Assembly: GCA_013112575.1 (NCBI GenBank)
Contig: JABFGG010000009.1
Coordinates: 94,270-158,269 of the forward strand
From: Chloroflexota bacterium
GTDB taxonomy: Bacteria; Chloroflexota; Anaerolineae; Anaerolineales; UBA11579
Length of the DNA stretch: 64,000 nt
Reading direction: 5' to 3'
Shown: positions 8,760-17,689 of the stretch, piece by piece
How positions within the stretch are numbered: position 1 is the stretch's first letter
Layout: each line of letters starts with the position of its first letter
Program-made: the position numbers and the translations under genes
Notes under the pieces: model-generated
What the model was told of the DNA's origin: nothing
The model's input: the letters and a program-made list of their open reading frames with translations, nothing else
The model's database searches: none

Positions 8760-9400
8760 ACGTAAATGTACAGGTTGTTGAAAATATTATGAGTGCCAAC
8801 GAGCGTTTGGCAGCAGAAAACAGGAAAACCCTGGACGGCGCGGATGTCTTTTCAATTAACATCATGGCTTCTCCAGGCGCTGGCAAAACCTCGCTGATCG
8901 AACGCAGTCTGGAAACACTTTTGCCTGGCAAAAATGTAGCCGTCATTGACGGTGACGTGGCCACCAGCATCGACGCTGACCGGGCTGCTGCCGCAGGCGC
9001 ACAGGCCGTGCAGATCAACACCGGCGGCAATTGCCACCTGGACGCCGTCATGCTCCAGGAGGGCCTGGCCCAGCTTGACCTCGAGAATATTGATATGCTG
9101 ATCGTGGAAAATGTGGGCAACCTGATCTGCCCGTCAGCATTCGATCTGGGTACCCATAAAAGTGTGTTGATCGCCTCGGTGCCGGAAGGGGACGACAAAC
9201 CCTACAAATACCCGGCCATGTACCGAGGCGTAGATGCATTGGTGATTAACAAGATTGATTTGCTGCCCTATATCCCCTTTGACATGGATTACTTTAAGCA
9301 AGGTGTCAAGATTCTCAACCCCGACCTGCAGATCTTCCCACTCTCCTGCCAGACGGGTGAAGGCCTGCCAGCCTGGCTAAAATGGTTGGAAATGGGGTAG
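8756..9400 (+). CDS. hypB: Hydrogenase maturation GTPase HypB
   Basis: A 214-residue SIMIBI-class GTPase. It has the P-loop SPGAGKTSL, the metal-binding DGDVATSIDADRAAAAG region, CHLDA, and the G-domain VINKIDLLPY (NKxD). It hydrolyses GTP to drive nickel transfer with HypA. The N-terminal histidine-rich nickel-storage stretch of some HypB proteins is absent, and no CxxCGC N-terminal motif is seen either, so it is the short form. It starts within the hypA stop (ATGA). Confidence 0.96.
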   Translation: MNVNVQVVENIMSANERLAAENRKTLDGADVFSINIMASPGAGKTSLIERSLETLLPGKNVAVIDGDVATSIDADRAAAAGAQAVQINTGGNCHLDAVMLQEGLAQLDLENIDMLIVENVGNLICPSAFDLGTHKSVLIASVPEGDDKPYKYPAMYRGVDALVINKIDLLPYIPFDMDYFKQGVKILNPDLQIFPLSCQTGEGLPAWLKWLEMG

Positions 9401-9402
9401 CT

Positions 9403-11679
9403 ATGTTGCAGAGGGCACAAATCCACATTAATGGGATTGTGCAGGGGGTTGGATTCCGCCCCTTTGTCTTTGACCTGGCGCAACGTTTACATCTCAAAGG
9501 TTGGGTATGCAACACTTCTGCAGGCGTGGATATCGAAGTCGATGGAGCCGCGCCGGACCTGGATGCCTTTGTGCAGGCTCTGCAAAGCGAAGCGCCGCCA
9601 TTGGCCCACATCGATTCAGTGGATTTCAAGACCAAAGACCCCCTGGGATTTACCGGTTTTGAGATCGTGCCTTCTCAAAGCCAATCGGGTGATTTCCAGC
9701 CTATATCGGCAGACGTATCCATTTGCCCTGACTGCCTGGCAGAACTGTTTGACCCCCGGGACCGCCATTGTCGCTATCCCTTTGTCAATTGCACCAATTG
9801 CGGGCCGCGTTACACCATCATCCAGGACATTCCATACGACCGCCCGTTGACCACCATGCGCGGCTTTGAGATGTGCTCGGAATGTGAAACAGAGTATCAC
9901 GACCCGGCTGACCGCCGTTTCCATGCACAGCCGGTTTCCTGCCCGCAGTGCGGGCCTCAGGTCTTTCTGAAAGTTGGGGATGCGATCATTGTTGAACAAG
10001 AAGAAGCTCTACAGCGAACGAAAGACCTGATCGCAGCTGGCAAGATCGTGGCCATCAAGGGGCTGGGCGGTTTCCATCTGGCCTGTGATGCTACTAATGC
10101 GGACGCCATAGAACTCTTGCGCCAGCGCAAAGCCCGCCCTCATAAACCCCTGGCCGTTATGATGCCGGATGTGGAGACGGTCAGGCAACATTGTGTCGTT
10201 TCGGATGCTGAATTGGACTTGTTGACCAGCCCTCAACGCCCCATCGTTCTGCTGGAATGCATGCCAGACTCAAATATTTCCCCATTGGTAGCCCCCAAAC
10301 AAAATTGCCTGGGCGTCATGCTTCCGTATACACCTCTGCACTATCTCTTGCTAGAACCGGAGAGCGAGACTGCCCCGGTGTGGGTCATGACCAGCGGCAA
10401 TCTTGGCGGGCAACCCATCATCAAAGATGACGCGGAAGCTCAAGAGCAGTTATCCGGCATCGCCGATGCATTTTTTCTGCACGACCGCCCGATCCAATCA
10501 CGTAGTGACGATGCAGTCTTTGCCACATCTCCCCAAAACAAAACCGTTCCGCTGCGCCGGGCTCGCGGTTACGCGCCTATGCCCGTTCACATGGCTTGGG
10601 ACTCACCGATCATATTCGCAGCGGGCACTGAACTGAAGAATACCTTCTGCCTGACGCGGCAACAGTACGCTTTCCTCAGCCCCCACATTGGCGACCTAAA
10701 GAATTACGAGACCATGCAGGTCTACGAAGAAACCTTGGGGCATTATCAGCACCTTTTCCGTTTGCAGCCGGAGGCGATTGCCTATGACCTACATCCGGAT
10801 TATTTAGCCACGCGCTTTGCCTTGACCTTAGCAGAACAAGAAAAACTTCCGGCAGTTGCGGTGCAGCACCATCATGCGCACATCGCGGCTTGTATGGCCG
10901 AGCACAAATTGCCCCCTGCCCAGCCGGTGATCGGCATCGCCTTTGATGGCACCGGTTTCGGTACGGATGGCCGCATTTGGGGCGGGGAAGTGCTGGTGGC
11001 CGATTACGCACAATTCGAACGTGCTTATCATCTGGGTTACTTCCCTATGCCGGGTGGTGACCAGGCGGTGCGTCAACCCTGGCGCTTGGCGCTGGCCCTG
11101 CTGGAAATGATCGATGCCGATTGGAGCGCGGATTTGCCCTCTGTGCGGGCCGCGGATGCGATCAAGATAGACCTCTTGCAGCAGCAACTACAGCATGATC
11201 TCAATTGTCCCAAGACCTCAAGCATCGGACGTTTATTTGATGCGGTTGCTGCGTTGATCGGCATTCGCCAGTCGATTAGTTATGAAGCCCAGGCTGCCAT
11301 CGAGCTAGAGCAGTGTGTCGATCCTCAAGAGAAGGGAGCTTACCCCTTCCGTATTGAGCACGATCAGTTCCACGCCGATACGCTGATAAACGCGGTTGTG
11401 CAGGATTGGCATGCTGGGGTTCCTATGGAGCGCATTGCAGCCCGTTTCCACAATGGCCTCACAGAATTAGTTGTGAGCCTTTGCTCCGAGATTCGGGGCA
11501 GAGAAAAGATCAACGATGTGGTTTTGAGCGGCGGTGTGTGGCAGAACATGACCCTGCTTTCCAATACGTATTCGAAATTAGATTGTGCAGGCTTTACGGT
11601 GTACACACATCAAAAAGTACCTGCTAACGATGGTGGTGTGGCGCTTGGACAGGCTGCCGTGGCCCATCATATCCTCTAA
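9403..11679 (+). CDS. hypF: Carbamoyltransferase HypF
   Basis: About 758 residues with the full HypF architecture: N-terminal acylphosphatase domain (HINGIVQGVGFRPFVF), two zinc-finger segments (CPDC...CTNCGP and CSEC...CPQCGP), a YrdC-like domain (IKGLGGFHLACDA, RRARGYAPMPV) and a Kae1-like C-terminal domain with the HHHAH metal motif and FDGTGFGTDG. It makes carbamoyl-AMP from carbamoyl phosphate and passes the group to HypE to become the cyanide ligands of the Ni-Fe site. ATG 9403, 2 nt after the hypB stop, is preferred over an in-frame ATG at 9382 inside hypB because the family begins with LQRAQIHI-like sequence. Confidence 0.96.
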   Translation: MLQRAQIHINGIVQGVGFRPFVFDLAQRLHLKGWVCNTSAGVDIEVDGAAPDLDAFVQALQSEAPPLAHIDSVDFKTKDPLGFTGFEIVPSQSQSGDFQPISADVSICPDCLAELFDPRDRHCRYPFVNCTNCGPRYTIIQDIPYDRPLTTMRGFEMCSECETEYHDPADRRFHAQPVSCPQCGPQVFLKVGDAIIVEQEEALQRTKDLIAAGKIVAIKGLGGFHLACDATNADAIELLRQRKARPHKPLAVMMPDVETVRQHCVVSDAELDLLTSPQRPIVLLECMPDSNISPLVAPKQNCLGVMLPYTPLHYLLLEPESETAPVWVMTSGNLGGQPIIKDDAEAQEQLSGIADAFFLHDRPIQSRSDDAVFATSPQNKTVPLRRARGYAPMPVHMAWDSPIIFAAGTELKNTFCLTRQQYAFLSPHIGDLKNYETMQVYEETLGHYQHLFRLQPEAIAYDLHPDYLATRFALTLAEQEKLPAVAVQHHHAHIAACMAEHKLPPAQPVIGIAFDGTGFGTDGRIWGGEVLVADYAQFERAYHLGYFPMPGGDQAVRQPWRLALALLEMIDADWSADLPSVRAADAIKIDLLQQQLQHDLNCPKTSSIGRLFDAVAALIGIRQSISYEAQAAIELEQCVDPQEKGAYPFRIEHDQFHADTLINAVVQDWHAGVPMERIAARFHNGLTELVVSLCSEIRGREKINDVVLSGGVWQNMTLLSNTYSKLDCAGFTVYTHQKVPANDGGVALGQAAVAHHIL

Positions 11680-11699
11680 CAATAAGGGAGGGAGCAATT

Positions 11700-11963
11700 A
11701 TGTGTTTAGGTGTACCCGGAAAAATTACTGAGATTTTCGAACAATCTGGCCTCACCATGGGCAAGATCGACTTTGGCGGTGTTTACCGTGACGTTTGTCT
11801 GGATTACATCCCTGAGGCCAAGGTCGGTGAGTACGCTGTTGTTCACGTGGGTTTTGCTATCAGCATCTTAAGTGAAGAAGAAGCCATGGAAACCCTGGAG
11901 ATTTTGAAAGAGATCGCCGACCTGGACGAAGAACTGGGTGTCGACCTGGAGACCCAGTCGTGA
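11700..11963 (+). CDS. hypC: Hydrogenase assembly chaperone HypC
   Basis: An 87-residue protein with the diagnostic N-terminus MCLGVPGKI; Cys2 is exposed after methionine removal and holds the Fe(CN)2CO precursor with HypD. A good ribosome binding site (AAGGGAGGGA) precedes it. It overlaps hypD by 4 bp (GTGA). Confidence 0.96.
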   Translation: MCLGVPGKITEIFEQSGLTMGKIDFGGVYRDVCLDYIPEAKVGEYAVVHVGFAISILSEEEAMETLEILKEIADLDEELGVDLETQS

Positions 11964-13072
11964 AATACGTCAGCGAGTACCGTGATGCCAAATTGGTTCG
12001 CGCTCTGGCAGAAGAGGTACGTGATGTGGTCACCCAACCCTGGGTCATCATGGAGATTTGCGGTGGCCAGACCCATGCTATCAAACGTTATGGTATCGAT
12101 GATCTGTTGCCGGATGAGATCGAGCTGGTGCACGGCCCGGGCTGCCCGGTGTGTGTCACACCTCTAGCGCAGATTGATAAAGCTTTAGCCATTGCCTCAC
12201 ATCCCGATGTGATCTTTACTTCTTATGGAGACATGTTACGCGTTCCCGGCTCCCATCAAGACCTCTTCTCCGTGCGCGCCGCGGGTGGGGATGTGCGCGT
12301 GGTCTACTCCCCGTTGGATGCTGTCAAGATTGCCCAGGAGAACCCTGATAAGCAGGTTGTCTTTTTCGCCATCGGTTTTGAAACCACAGCCCCTGCCAAC
12401 GCCATGAGTGTGGCTCAGGCCAAACGCCTGGGGCTGGATAACTTCAGTGTGTTGGTTTCCCACGTACGCGTGCCACCGGCCATGCATGCCATCCTCTCCG
12501 GCGAATACAATCGTGTGCAGGGCTTTTTAGCTGCCGGGCATGTGTGTGCCGTGATGGGCTATTGGGAATACCCGCCCATTGCAGCAAACTACCAGACGCC
12601 AATGGTAGTCACTGGCTTTGAACCGCTTGACCTGCTCAAAGGTGTCTTTGAGGTGGTCAAACTGCTTGAGTCTGGAAAAGTAGAAGTCACCAATGCTTAC
12701 GCTCGCGCTGTCACTTTTGAGGGTAACAAACCTGCCCAGGATTTGATCAATTCCATCTTTCAGGAAAGCGACCGTAACTGGCGTGGCATCGGCCTGATCC
12801 CCAACAGCGGCTGGAGTTTAGCTCCTGATTATGCTGCCTTCGATGCTGAAGCTCGCTTCGACGTTGGCGACATTCACCCTGAAGAATCACCCTTGTGCAT
12901 CGCCGGGGAGATCTTGCAGGGTCTTAAAAAGCCTACCGAATGTCCCGCTTTCGGCACTTTGTGTACTCCCGAGCACCCTTTGGGAGCCACCATGGTGTCT
13001 ACTGAAGGTGCCTGCTCTGCTTACTACCAGTACCACCAACCACTTGAAGTCCAGGGGCTTGCCAATGACTGA
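11960..13072 (+). CDS. hypD: Hydrogenase formation protein HypD
   Basis: A 370-residue iron-sulfur scaffold on which the Fe(CN)2CO unit is assembled together with HypC. Conserved blocks are [42 protein letters not shown], and C-terminal [38 protein letters not shown], which contain the cluster cysteines. It begins with GTG inside the hypC stop and overlaps hypE. Confidence 0.96.
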   Translation: MKYVSEYRDAKLVRALAEEVRDVVTQPWVIMEICGGQTHAIKRYGIDDLLPDEIELVHGPGCPVCVTPLAQIDKALAIASHPDVIFTSYGDMLRVPGSHQDLFSVRAAGGDVRVVYSPLDAVKIAQENPDKQVVFFAIGFETTAPANAMSVAQAKRLGLDNFSVLVSHVRVPPAMHAILSGEYNRVQGFLAAGHVCAVMGYWEYPPIAANYQTPMVVTGFEPLDLLKGVFEVVKLLESGKVEVTNAYARAVTFEGNKPAQDLINSIFQESDRNWRGIGLIPNSGWSLAPDYAAFDAEARFDVGDIHPEESPLCIAGEILQGLKKPTECPAFGTLCTPEHPLGATMVSTEGACSAYYQYHQPLEVQGLAND

Positions 13073-14135
13073 AAAAACAGAAAGCCCCTCCATCGAGAGC
13101 CTGAGTTGCCCGCTTCCTTTACAACATCAGGAAACCATCGTGATGGGACATGGCAGCGGCGGCAAATTGATGCACGATTTGATTGCCAAGGCATTTGTGC
13201 CTGCCTGGGACAATCCTATATTACGCGCCGGTAACGACTCCGGTGTCGTTTCTTCTCAAGAAAAAAACCGCCTGGCGATCAGCACCGATGCGCACGTCGT
13301 TTCGCCCTTATTCTTCCCTGGTGGTGACATTGGCAGCTTGGCAGTATGTGGCACGGTCAACGACATCGCCGTGATGGGGGCCCAACCCCTCTACCTGACG
13401 GTTAGCTTCATTCTCGAAGAAGGTCTACCTGTAGAAACCCTGGAGCGCGTCATCGAGTCAATGCGTGTAACCGCAGAAGTTGCCGAGGTGCAGATCGTAG
13501 CGGGTGACACTAAAGTGGTTTCCAGGGGCAATGGGGACGGCATTTACATCAGCACTGCCGGGGTTGGTCTCCTTGACGACGATGTTGAAATCCACGGCGC
13601 CAATGCCCAACCCGGCGACGCGGTCATTATTTCGGGTACTCTCGGCGATCACGGTATCGCCGTTTTAGCTGCGCGCGGCGAACTCGGTTTTCAGGCTGAT
13701 CTACAAAGCGACATTGCACCACTCAACGGCCTGATCACTGACATGTTGGCTGCCAGCGACAAAATCCACGTTTTACGTGATCCAACACGAGGAGGACTGG
13801 CTACAACACTGAACGAAATTGCCGGTCAATCGAACACCGGCATCATCATAGAAGAAGAAAAGATTCCCATAAAACCCGAGGTCAACGCTGCCAGCGAATT
13901 GCTGGGCTTTGACCCGTTATATATCGCCAATGAGGGCAAACTGGTAGCTATGGTTGCTCCCGAAGAGGCGGATAAAGTTCTGAACATAATGCAACAACAT
14001 CCCTTTGGCAAGGAGGCCGCCATTATAGGTCATGTAACTGACGAAACACAAAACCGCGTATTGATGAAAACTCTTATTGGCAGTCATCGCATTATTGACG
14101 TATTGATGGGCGAAATGCTGCCACGTATTTGTTGA
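13065..14135 (+). CDS. hypE: Carbamoyl dehydratase HypE
   Basis: A 356-residue PurM/AIR-synthase-fold protein that dehydrates a carbamoylated C-terminal cysteine to a thiocyanate, the donor of the cyanide ligands. It shows [50 protein letters not shown], and ends in the required PRIC with the terminal cysteine. The start at 13065 has GGGG upstream and overlaps the hypD stop; the frame is open farther upstream but only within hypD. It is the last gene of the maturation operon. Confidence 0.96.
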   Translation: MTEKTESPSIESLSCPLPLQHQETIVMGHGSGGKLMHDLIAKAFVPAWDNPILRAGNDSGVVSSQEKNRLAISTDAHVVSPLFFPGGDIGSLAVCGTVNDIAVMGAQPLYLTVSFILEEGLPVETLERVIESMRVTAEVAEVQIVAGDTKVVSRGNGDGIYISTAGVGLLDDDVEIHGANAQPGDAVIISGTLGDHGIAVLAARGELGFQADLQSDIAPLNGLITDMLAASDKIHVLRDPTRGGLATTLNEIAGQSNTGIIIEEEKIPIKPEVNAASELLGFDPLYIANEGKLVAMVAPEEADKVLNIMQQHPFGKEAAIIGHVTDETQNRVLMKTLIGSHRIIDVLMGEMLPRIC

Positions 14136-14341
14136 TTTTATTGAAGTGGAAAAAAGAAGAACCCACTCGAGCAGGTGAGAGTAGGCAGTGATTCGCTCTG
14201 AATAGAAACTGGATGTGGCATTCTGCTCATGAACCAACCGGATCACTTCAGCATGTTCTTCATCATAAATGCATACATGTCTGGACCGGAAGATGAAAAA
14301 ATGACATTCAATGTGACCTCAGGTGGAGGAAGTCTCAAAAT

Positions 14342-14359
14342 TAGTGACAAATGTCACAA
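14342..14359. promoter_or_regulatory. Rex-like or Crp/Fnr-like box before hoxF
   Basis: TAGTGACAAATGTCACAA contains the exact dyad GTGA-N6-TCAC and matches the Rex consensus at 11 of 14 positions. It lies about 57 bp upstream of the predicted transcription start, a position suited to an activator of the Crp/Fnr class, or to Rex in an activating role. Confidence 0.5.
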
Positions 14360-14373
14360 GGGGACGGTGATGT

Positions 14374-14401
14374 TTGTCCTTGTCAAGGGATTTTAGATAA
14401 T
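14374..14401 (+). promoter_or_regulatory. Putative sigma-70 promoter for hox operon
   Basis: TTGTCC (14374-14379) and GATAAT (14396-14401) are separated by 16 bp. It is the best promoter match in this control region and lies downstream of the palindrome. A weaker alternative -35, TTGTCA, overlaps it. Confidence 0.4.
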
Positions 14402-14576
14402 CTAAACTTATACGGTCTGATTGTGAAAAATTATACAAAATATGAGGTGATTCTCGGGAAATTTAAGTAATCGGCAAAAGCAAAGAGCAAGGACAACACC
14501 ACCTCAACTTCGAGTCCGTTGTCCCCAAACAGTGCGATTCCATCACAACCACTAAGCTTAGCAAAGGCTTTCCTCT

Positions 14577-16391
14577 ATGAGAGAAAATATCCTGAGCATA
14601 ATTGAAAAATACCAAAAAGATCACCGTCGCCTAATGGATATACTGATCGCAATCCAGGATACGTATCGCCACATCCCGGATGAAGCAGTTGATATTCTTG
14701 CCGATCAACTTGATCTTTCCAAGGTGGATGTAGAGCAAACCATCTCCTTTTATCATTTCCTTTCCAGAGAACCGGTAGGGAAATATGCCATTTACCTGAA
14801 TGATAGCGCGGTAGCCAATATCAGCGGCCGGGCGGAAGTTGTTCAGGCTTTTGAAGAAGAGTTGGGCATTTCTTTCAATAATGTCACGGCAGATGGCCTG
14901 ATTGGCATGTGGGATACCGCTGACATTGGTATGAATGATCAGGAACCTGCCGCGCTCATTAATGGGGCTGTATTCACCAAACTCACACCAAAGAAAGTCA
15001 AGAACCTGGTCGCCGGGATTAAGGCCGGTAAGGATATACCAGATTTGGTGACCGAGATTGGGGAGGAAGTCAATGGCCCCGCAGCGCTTTCCACTATGGT
15101 CACGAACAATATCCGCCAGAAGGGCGCTATTCTTTTCTCTGATGATTATGAAGTTGGGCAGGCCCTTAAACAAGCTATCGCGCAGACCCCGGAAGAGATT
15201 GTTACAGAAGTAAAGCAATCCAATTTGCGTGGTCGAGGGGGCGCAGGGTTCCCGGCAGGACTCAAATGGGACTTCTGCCGGCAATCCGGCGGCGATGAGG
15301 TTTACCTGATTTGCAATGCAGACGAAGGAGAGCCTGGCACTTTCAAAGACCGAGTTATCCTTACCGAGTTACCCAAACTCCTCTTCGAAGGCATGGCGAT
15401 TGCCGGCTACGCGATAGGAGCGAAACAAGGCATTGTTTACTTACGGTATGAATACCGTTACATGCAAGCCTATCTGGAAAGCATACTTCAAGAGCTTCGA
15501 GACCAAAACTTTTTGGGCAAGAACATTGCAGGTAAGGCCGGGTTCGATTTTGATATCCGTATCCAATTAGGTGCTGGCGCTTACGTCTGTGGTGAAGAAA
15601 CTGCGCTGATCGAGTCACTGGAAGGCAAACGCGGGGAACCGCGCAACCGGCCTCCATTCCCAGTCCAACGAGGCTACCTGGACAAACCCACCGTAGTGAA
15701 TAATGTTGAGACACTGTGCTCGGTCGTCCAGGTGATCCTAGAAGGAGCTGAGTGGTTCAAATCCTTCGGGACCAGTGAATCAGCCGGGACCAAGCTCCTC
15801 AGCCTGTCTGGCGATTGCAAGAACCCCGGCATTTATGCAGTCGAATGGGGTGTGACTGTCCAGAAACTGATACGCCGGGCAGGGGCAACCAACGTTCAGG
15901 CTGTCCAGATCGGTGGACCTTCTGGCATGTGTATTGGGCCAGACCAGTTCAACCGTCAGCTTGCATTTGAAGATTTAGCGACTGGCGGCTCATTGATCTT
16001 CATTGGCGAGGAACGTGATCTCCTTGGAGACTTTGTTGTGAACTTTATGGACTTCTTTATCGATGAGTCCTGCGGCTCATGTGCTCCTTGCCGCTCTTTG
16101 AATGTCATTTTGCGAAATAAATTACTCAAGATATTGGATGGGAAGGGCACCAATCAAGATATCGATGAGCTCTACAAATGGGCCGGGGTCGGAAGAGTAA
16201 CCAATCGCTGTGGGCTAGGTCAAACTGCAGCTAATCCGATCCTCTCAACCATCGAGAATTTCCGCCACCTTTATGAAGACCTGGTAGAGACCAATGAAAA
16301 CTTTGTCTCCACGTTTGATCTGAAAGATTCTGTGGCCGAATCCAATGCCGCCGTTGATCGGGAATTTGTTCTTCCCCATAAGACGAGGTAG
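14577..16391 (+). CDS. hoxF: NAD-reducing hydrogenase diaphorase subunit HoxF (NuoE-NuoF fusion)
   Basis: A 604-residue flavoprotein subunit. Residues 1-160 form a NuoE-like domain and 190-604 the NuoF-like FMN/NADH domain (RGRGGAGFPAGLKW, NADEGEPGTFKDR, GAGAYVCGEETALIESLEGKRG). The 4Fe-4S ligands CGSCAPC and a distal RCGLG are present near the C-terminus. Length and order match the Ralstonia-type HoxF of group 3d hydrogenases. Odd point: the NuoE-like domain has no cysteines where the 2Fe-2S ligands normally sit (regions around residues 70-84 and 110-120). It transfers electrons between hydrogenase and NAD+ in the cytoplasm and is the first gene of hoxFUYHW. Confidence 0.95.
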   Translation: MRENILSIIEKYQKDHRRLMDILIAIQDTYRHIPDEAVDILADQLDLSKVDVEQTISFYHFLSREPVGKYAIYLNDSAVANISGRAEVVQAFEEELGISFNNVTADGLIGMWDTADIGMNDQEPAALINGAVFTKLTPKKVKNLVAGIKAGKDIPDLVTEIGEEVNGPAALSTMVTNNIRQKGAILFSDDYEVGQALKQAIAQTPEEIVTEVKQSNLRGRGGAGFPAGLKWDFCRQSGGDEVYLICNADEGEPGTFKDRVILTELPKLLFEGMAIAGYAIGAKQGIVYLRYEYRYMQAYLESILQELRDQNFLGKNIAGKAGFDFDIRIQLGAGAYVCGEETALIESLEGKRGEPRNRPPFPVQRGYLDKPTVVNNVETLCSVVQVILEGAEWFKSFGTSESAGTKLLSLSGDCKNPGIYAVEWGVTVQKLIRRAGATNVQAVQIGGPSGMCIGPDQFNRQLAFEDLATGGSLIFIGEERDLLGDFVVNFMDFFIDESCGSCAPCRSLNVILRNKLLKILDGKGTNQDIDELYKWAGVGRVTNRCGLGQTAANPILSTIENFRHLYEDLVETNENFVSTFDLKDSVAESNAAVDREFVLPHKTR

Positions 16392-16402
16392 GGAGAAGCA
16401 TT

Positions 16403-17116
16403 ATGGTTAAAAAAGATGAGAAGATTTCTTTCGAGATCGATGGGCAAACCTGCTCCGCTTGGGCAGGTCAGCCACTTCTTGATGCGGCCAAGGACAATGG
16501 AATTTTCATTCCCTCCTTGTGCCATGTTCAGGGCCTCAAGCCTGCCGGTTCCTGCAGGATCTGCAATGTAAATGTAAATGGCCGCAATATGACGGCCTGC
16601 ACCACCCGGGTGAGCGCTGGAATGGTCGTGGAGAATCACACTCCCGAGTTGAATGAGCTGCGCAAGACGATCATTGAAGTCTTGTTCGTCTCGGGCAATC
16701 ATTTCTGCCCGTCTTGCGAGAAGAGTGGCAATTGCGAATTACAAGCCCTGGGGTACCGGTACCAGATGATGGTGCCGCGCTTCCCCTATGAGTTTCCAGT
16801 CAAGGGAGTGGATGCCCGGCCTGATCTGATTTATCACGATCGCAATCGTTGCATTATGTGCAAACGTTGTGTTCGCTCGATAACTAAGGATGGAAAGCAT
16901 GTGTTTGCCCTCAACGGACGTGGCGGCGAGCACTTGCATGTCGCCATGGATGTCGACCTGGCCTCCCAACTAACTGAAGCCGAAGCTCAAGAGGCTATGG
17001 ACATTTGCCCGGTGGGCGCTATTTTGAAAAAAGAACAGGGATTCCTGGTGCCCATTGGAGAGCGCAAATACGATAAAGCTCCCATTGGCAGTGATATAGA
17101 AGCTCAAAACGGATGA
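16403..17116 (+). CDS. hoxU: Hydrogenase diaphorase small subunit HoxU
   Basis: A 237-residue iron-sulfur protein equivalent to the N-terminal part of NuoG. It has a plant-ferredoxin-like 2Fe-2S domain (SLCHVQGLKPAGSCRICNV, CTT), then the GNHFCPSCEKSGNCEL cluster motif with a histidine-containing ligand set, and a 4Fe-4S motif CIMCKRC with a distal CPVGA. It wires electrons between HoxF and HoxY. It starts 11 nt after hoxF with GGGAG as ribosome binding site. Confidence 0.95.
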   Translation: MVKKDEKISFEIDGQTCSAWAGQPLLDAAKDNGIFIPSLCHVQGLKPAGSCRICNVNVNGRNMTACTTRVSAGMVVENHTPELNELRKTIIEVLFVSGNHFCPSCEKSGNCELQALGYRYQMMVPRFPYEFPVKGVDARPDLIYHDRNRCIMCKRCVRSITKDGKHVFALNGRGGEHLHVAMDVDLASQLTEAEAQEAMDICPVGAILKKEQGFLVPIGERKYDKAPIGSDIEAQNG

Positions 17117-17128
17117 TGAAGGAAGACT

Positions 17129-17677
17129 ATGACTAAGCCAGTTTTAGCCACAACTTCACTAGCGGGATGTTTCGGTTGCCATATGTCCTTTCTAGATATC
17201 GACGAGAGAATTCTGGAATTGATCGATCTGGTCGAGTTCAACAAGTCTCCGGTAGATGATATAAAGACATTTACTAAGCAGTGCGATATCGGCCTGATTG
17301 AGGGTGGCTGTTGTAACAGTGAGAACATCGAAGTATTAAAAGATTTCCGCAAGAACTGCAACATCCTGGTCTCTGTTGGCGAGTGTGCCATAATGGGTGG
17401 CCTACCAGCTCTTCGGAACGGCATCTCGATCAAAGAGTGCCTGGAAGAAGCCTATCTCGACGGACCTACAGTTAAAGCCAACACCGAAAAGATCATGCCT
17501 AACGATGAGGAATTACCGATGCTCCTCGATATGGTCTACCCGTGCCATGAGATTGTTAAAATCGATTATTTCCTGCCGGGCTGCCCCCCAAGGGCTGACC
17601 TGATCTGGAACGCGCTTGTGGCCCTGGTAACTGGCGATGAGTTGAAAATGCCCTATGAAGTAGTTAAATTTGATTAG
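17129..17677 (+). CDS. hoxY: NiFe hydrogenase small subunit HoxY
   Basis: A 182-residue hydrogenase small subunit without a Tat signal, as expected for a cytoplasmic group 3 enzyme. The proximal 4Fe-4S ligands are visible in GCFGCHMS, EGGCC, VGECA and GCPPR. It pairs with HoxH to form the hydrogenase module. The gap from hoxU is 12 bp. Confidence 0.95.
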   Translation: MTKPVLATTSLAGCFGCHMSFLDIDERILELIDLVEFNKSPVDDIKTFTKQCDIGLIEGGCCNSENIEVLKDFRKNCNILVSVGECAIMGGLPALRNGISIKECLEEAYLDGPTVKANTEKIMPNDEELPMLLDMVYPCHEIVKIDYFLPGCPPRADLIWNALVALVTGDELKMPYEVVKFD

Positions 17678-17689
17678 CAGGATATTTTT

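Larger units (their letters stand above)
14136..14576. promoter_or_regulatory. 441-bp control region upstream of the hox operon
   Basis: No convincing gene is seen. The region holds a Rex/Crp-like palindrome (14342-14359), a possible promoter (14374-14401), a second TTGTGA half-site at 14421, and a long-range inverted repeat GGACAAC (14491-14497) / GTTGTCC (14518-14524) in the presumed leader. The predicted transcript leader is about 165 nt, which leaves room for post-transcriptional control. Confidence 0.55.

Noticed and set aside
14229..14396. 55-codon ORF in the hox control region
   Set aside because: It spans the Rex/Crp-like site and part of the promoter, has no ribosome binding site and no recognisable motif; the regulatory reading explains the DNA better.
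14491..14524. GGACAAC...GTTGTCC inverted repeat as a terminator or riboswitch before hoxF
   Set aside because: Arms of only 7 bp with a 20-nt loop and no U-run; kept as a note in the control region but not claimed as a defined element.
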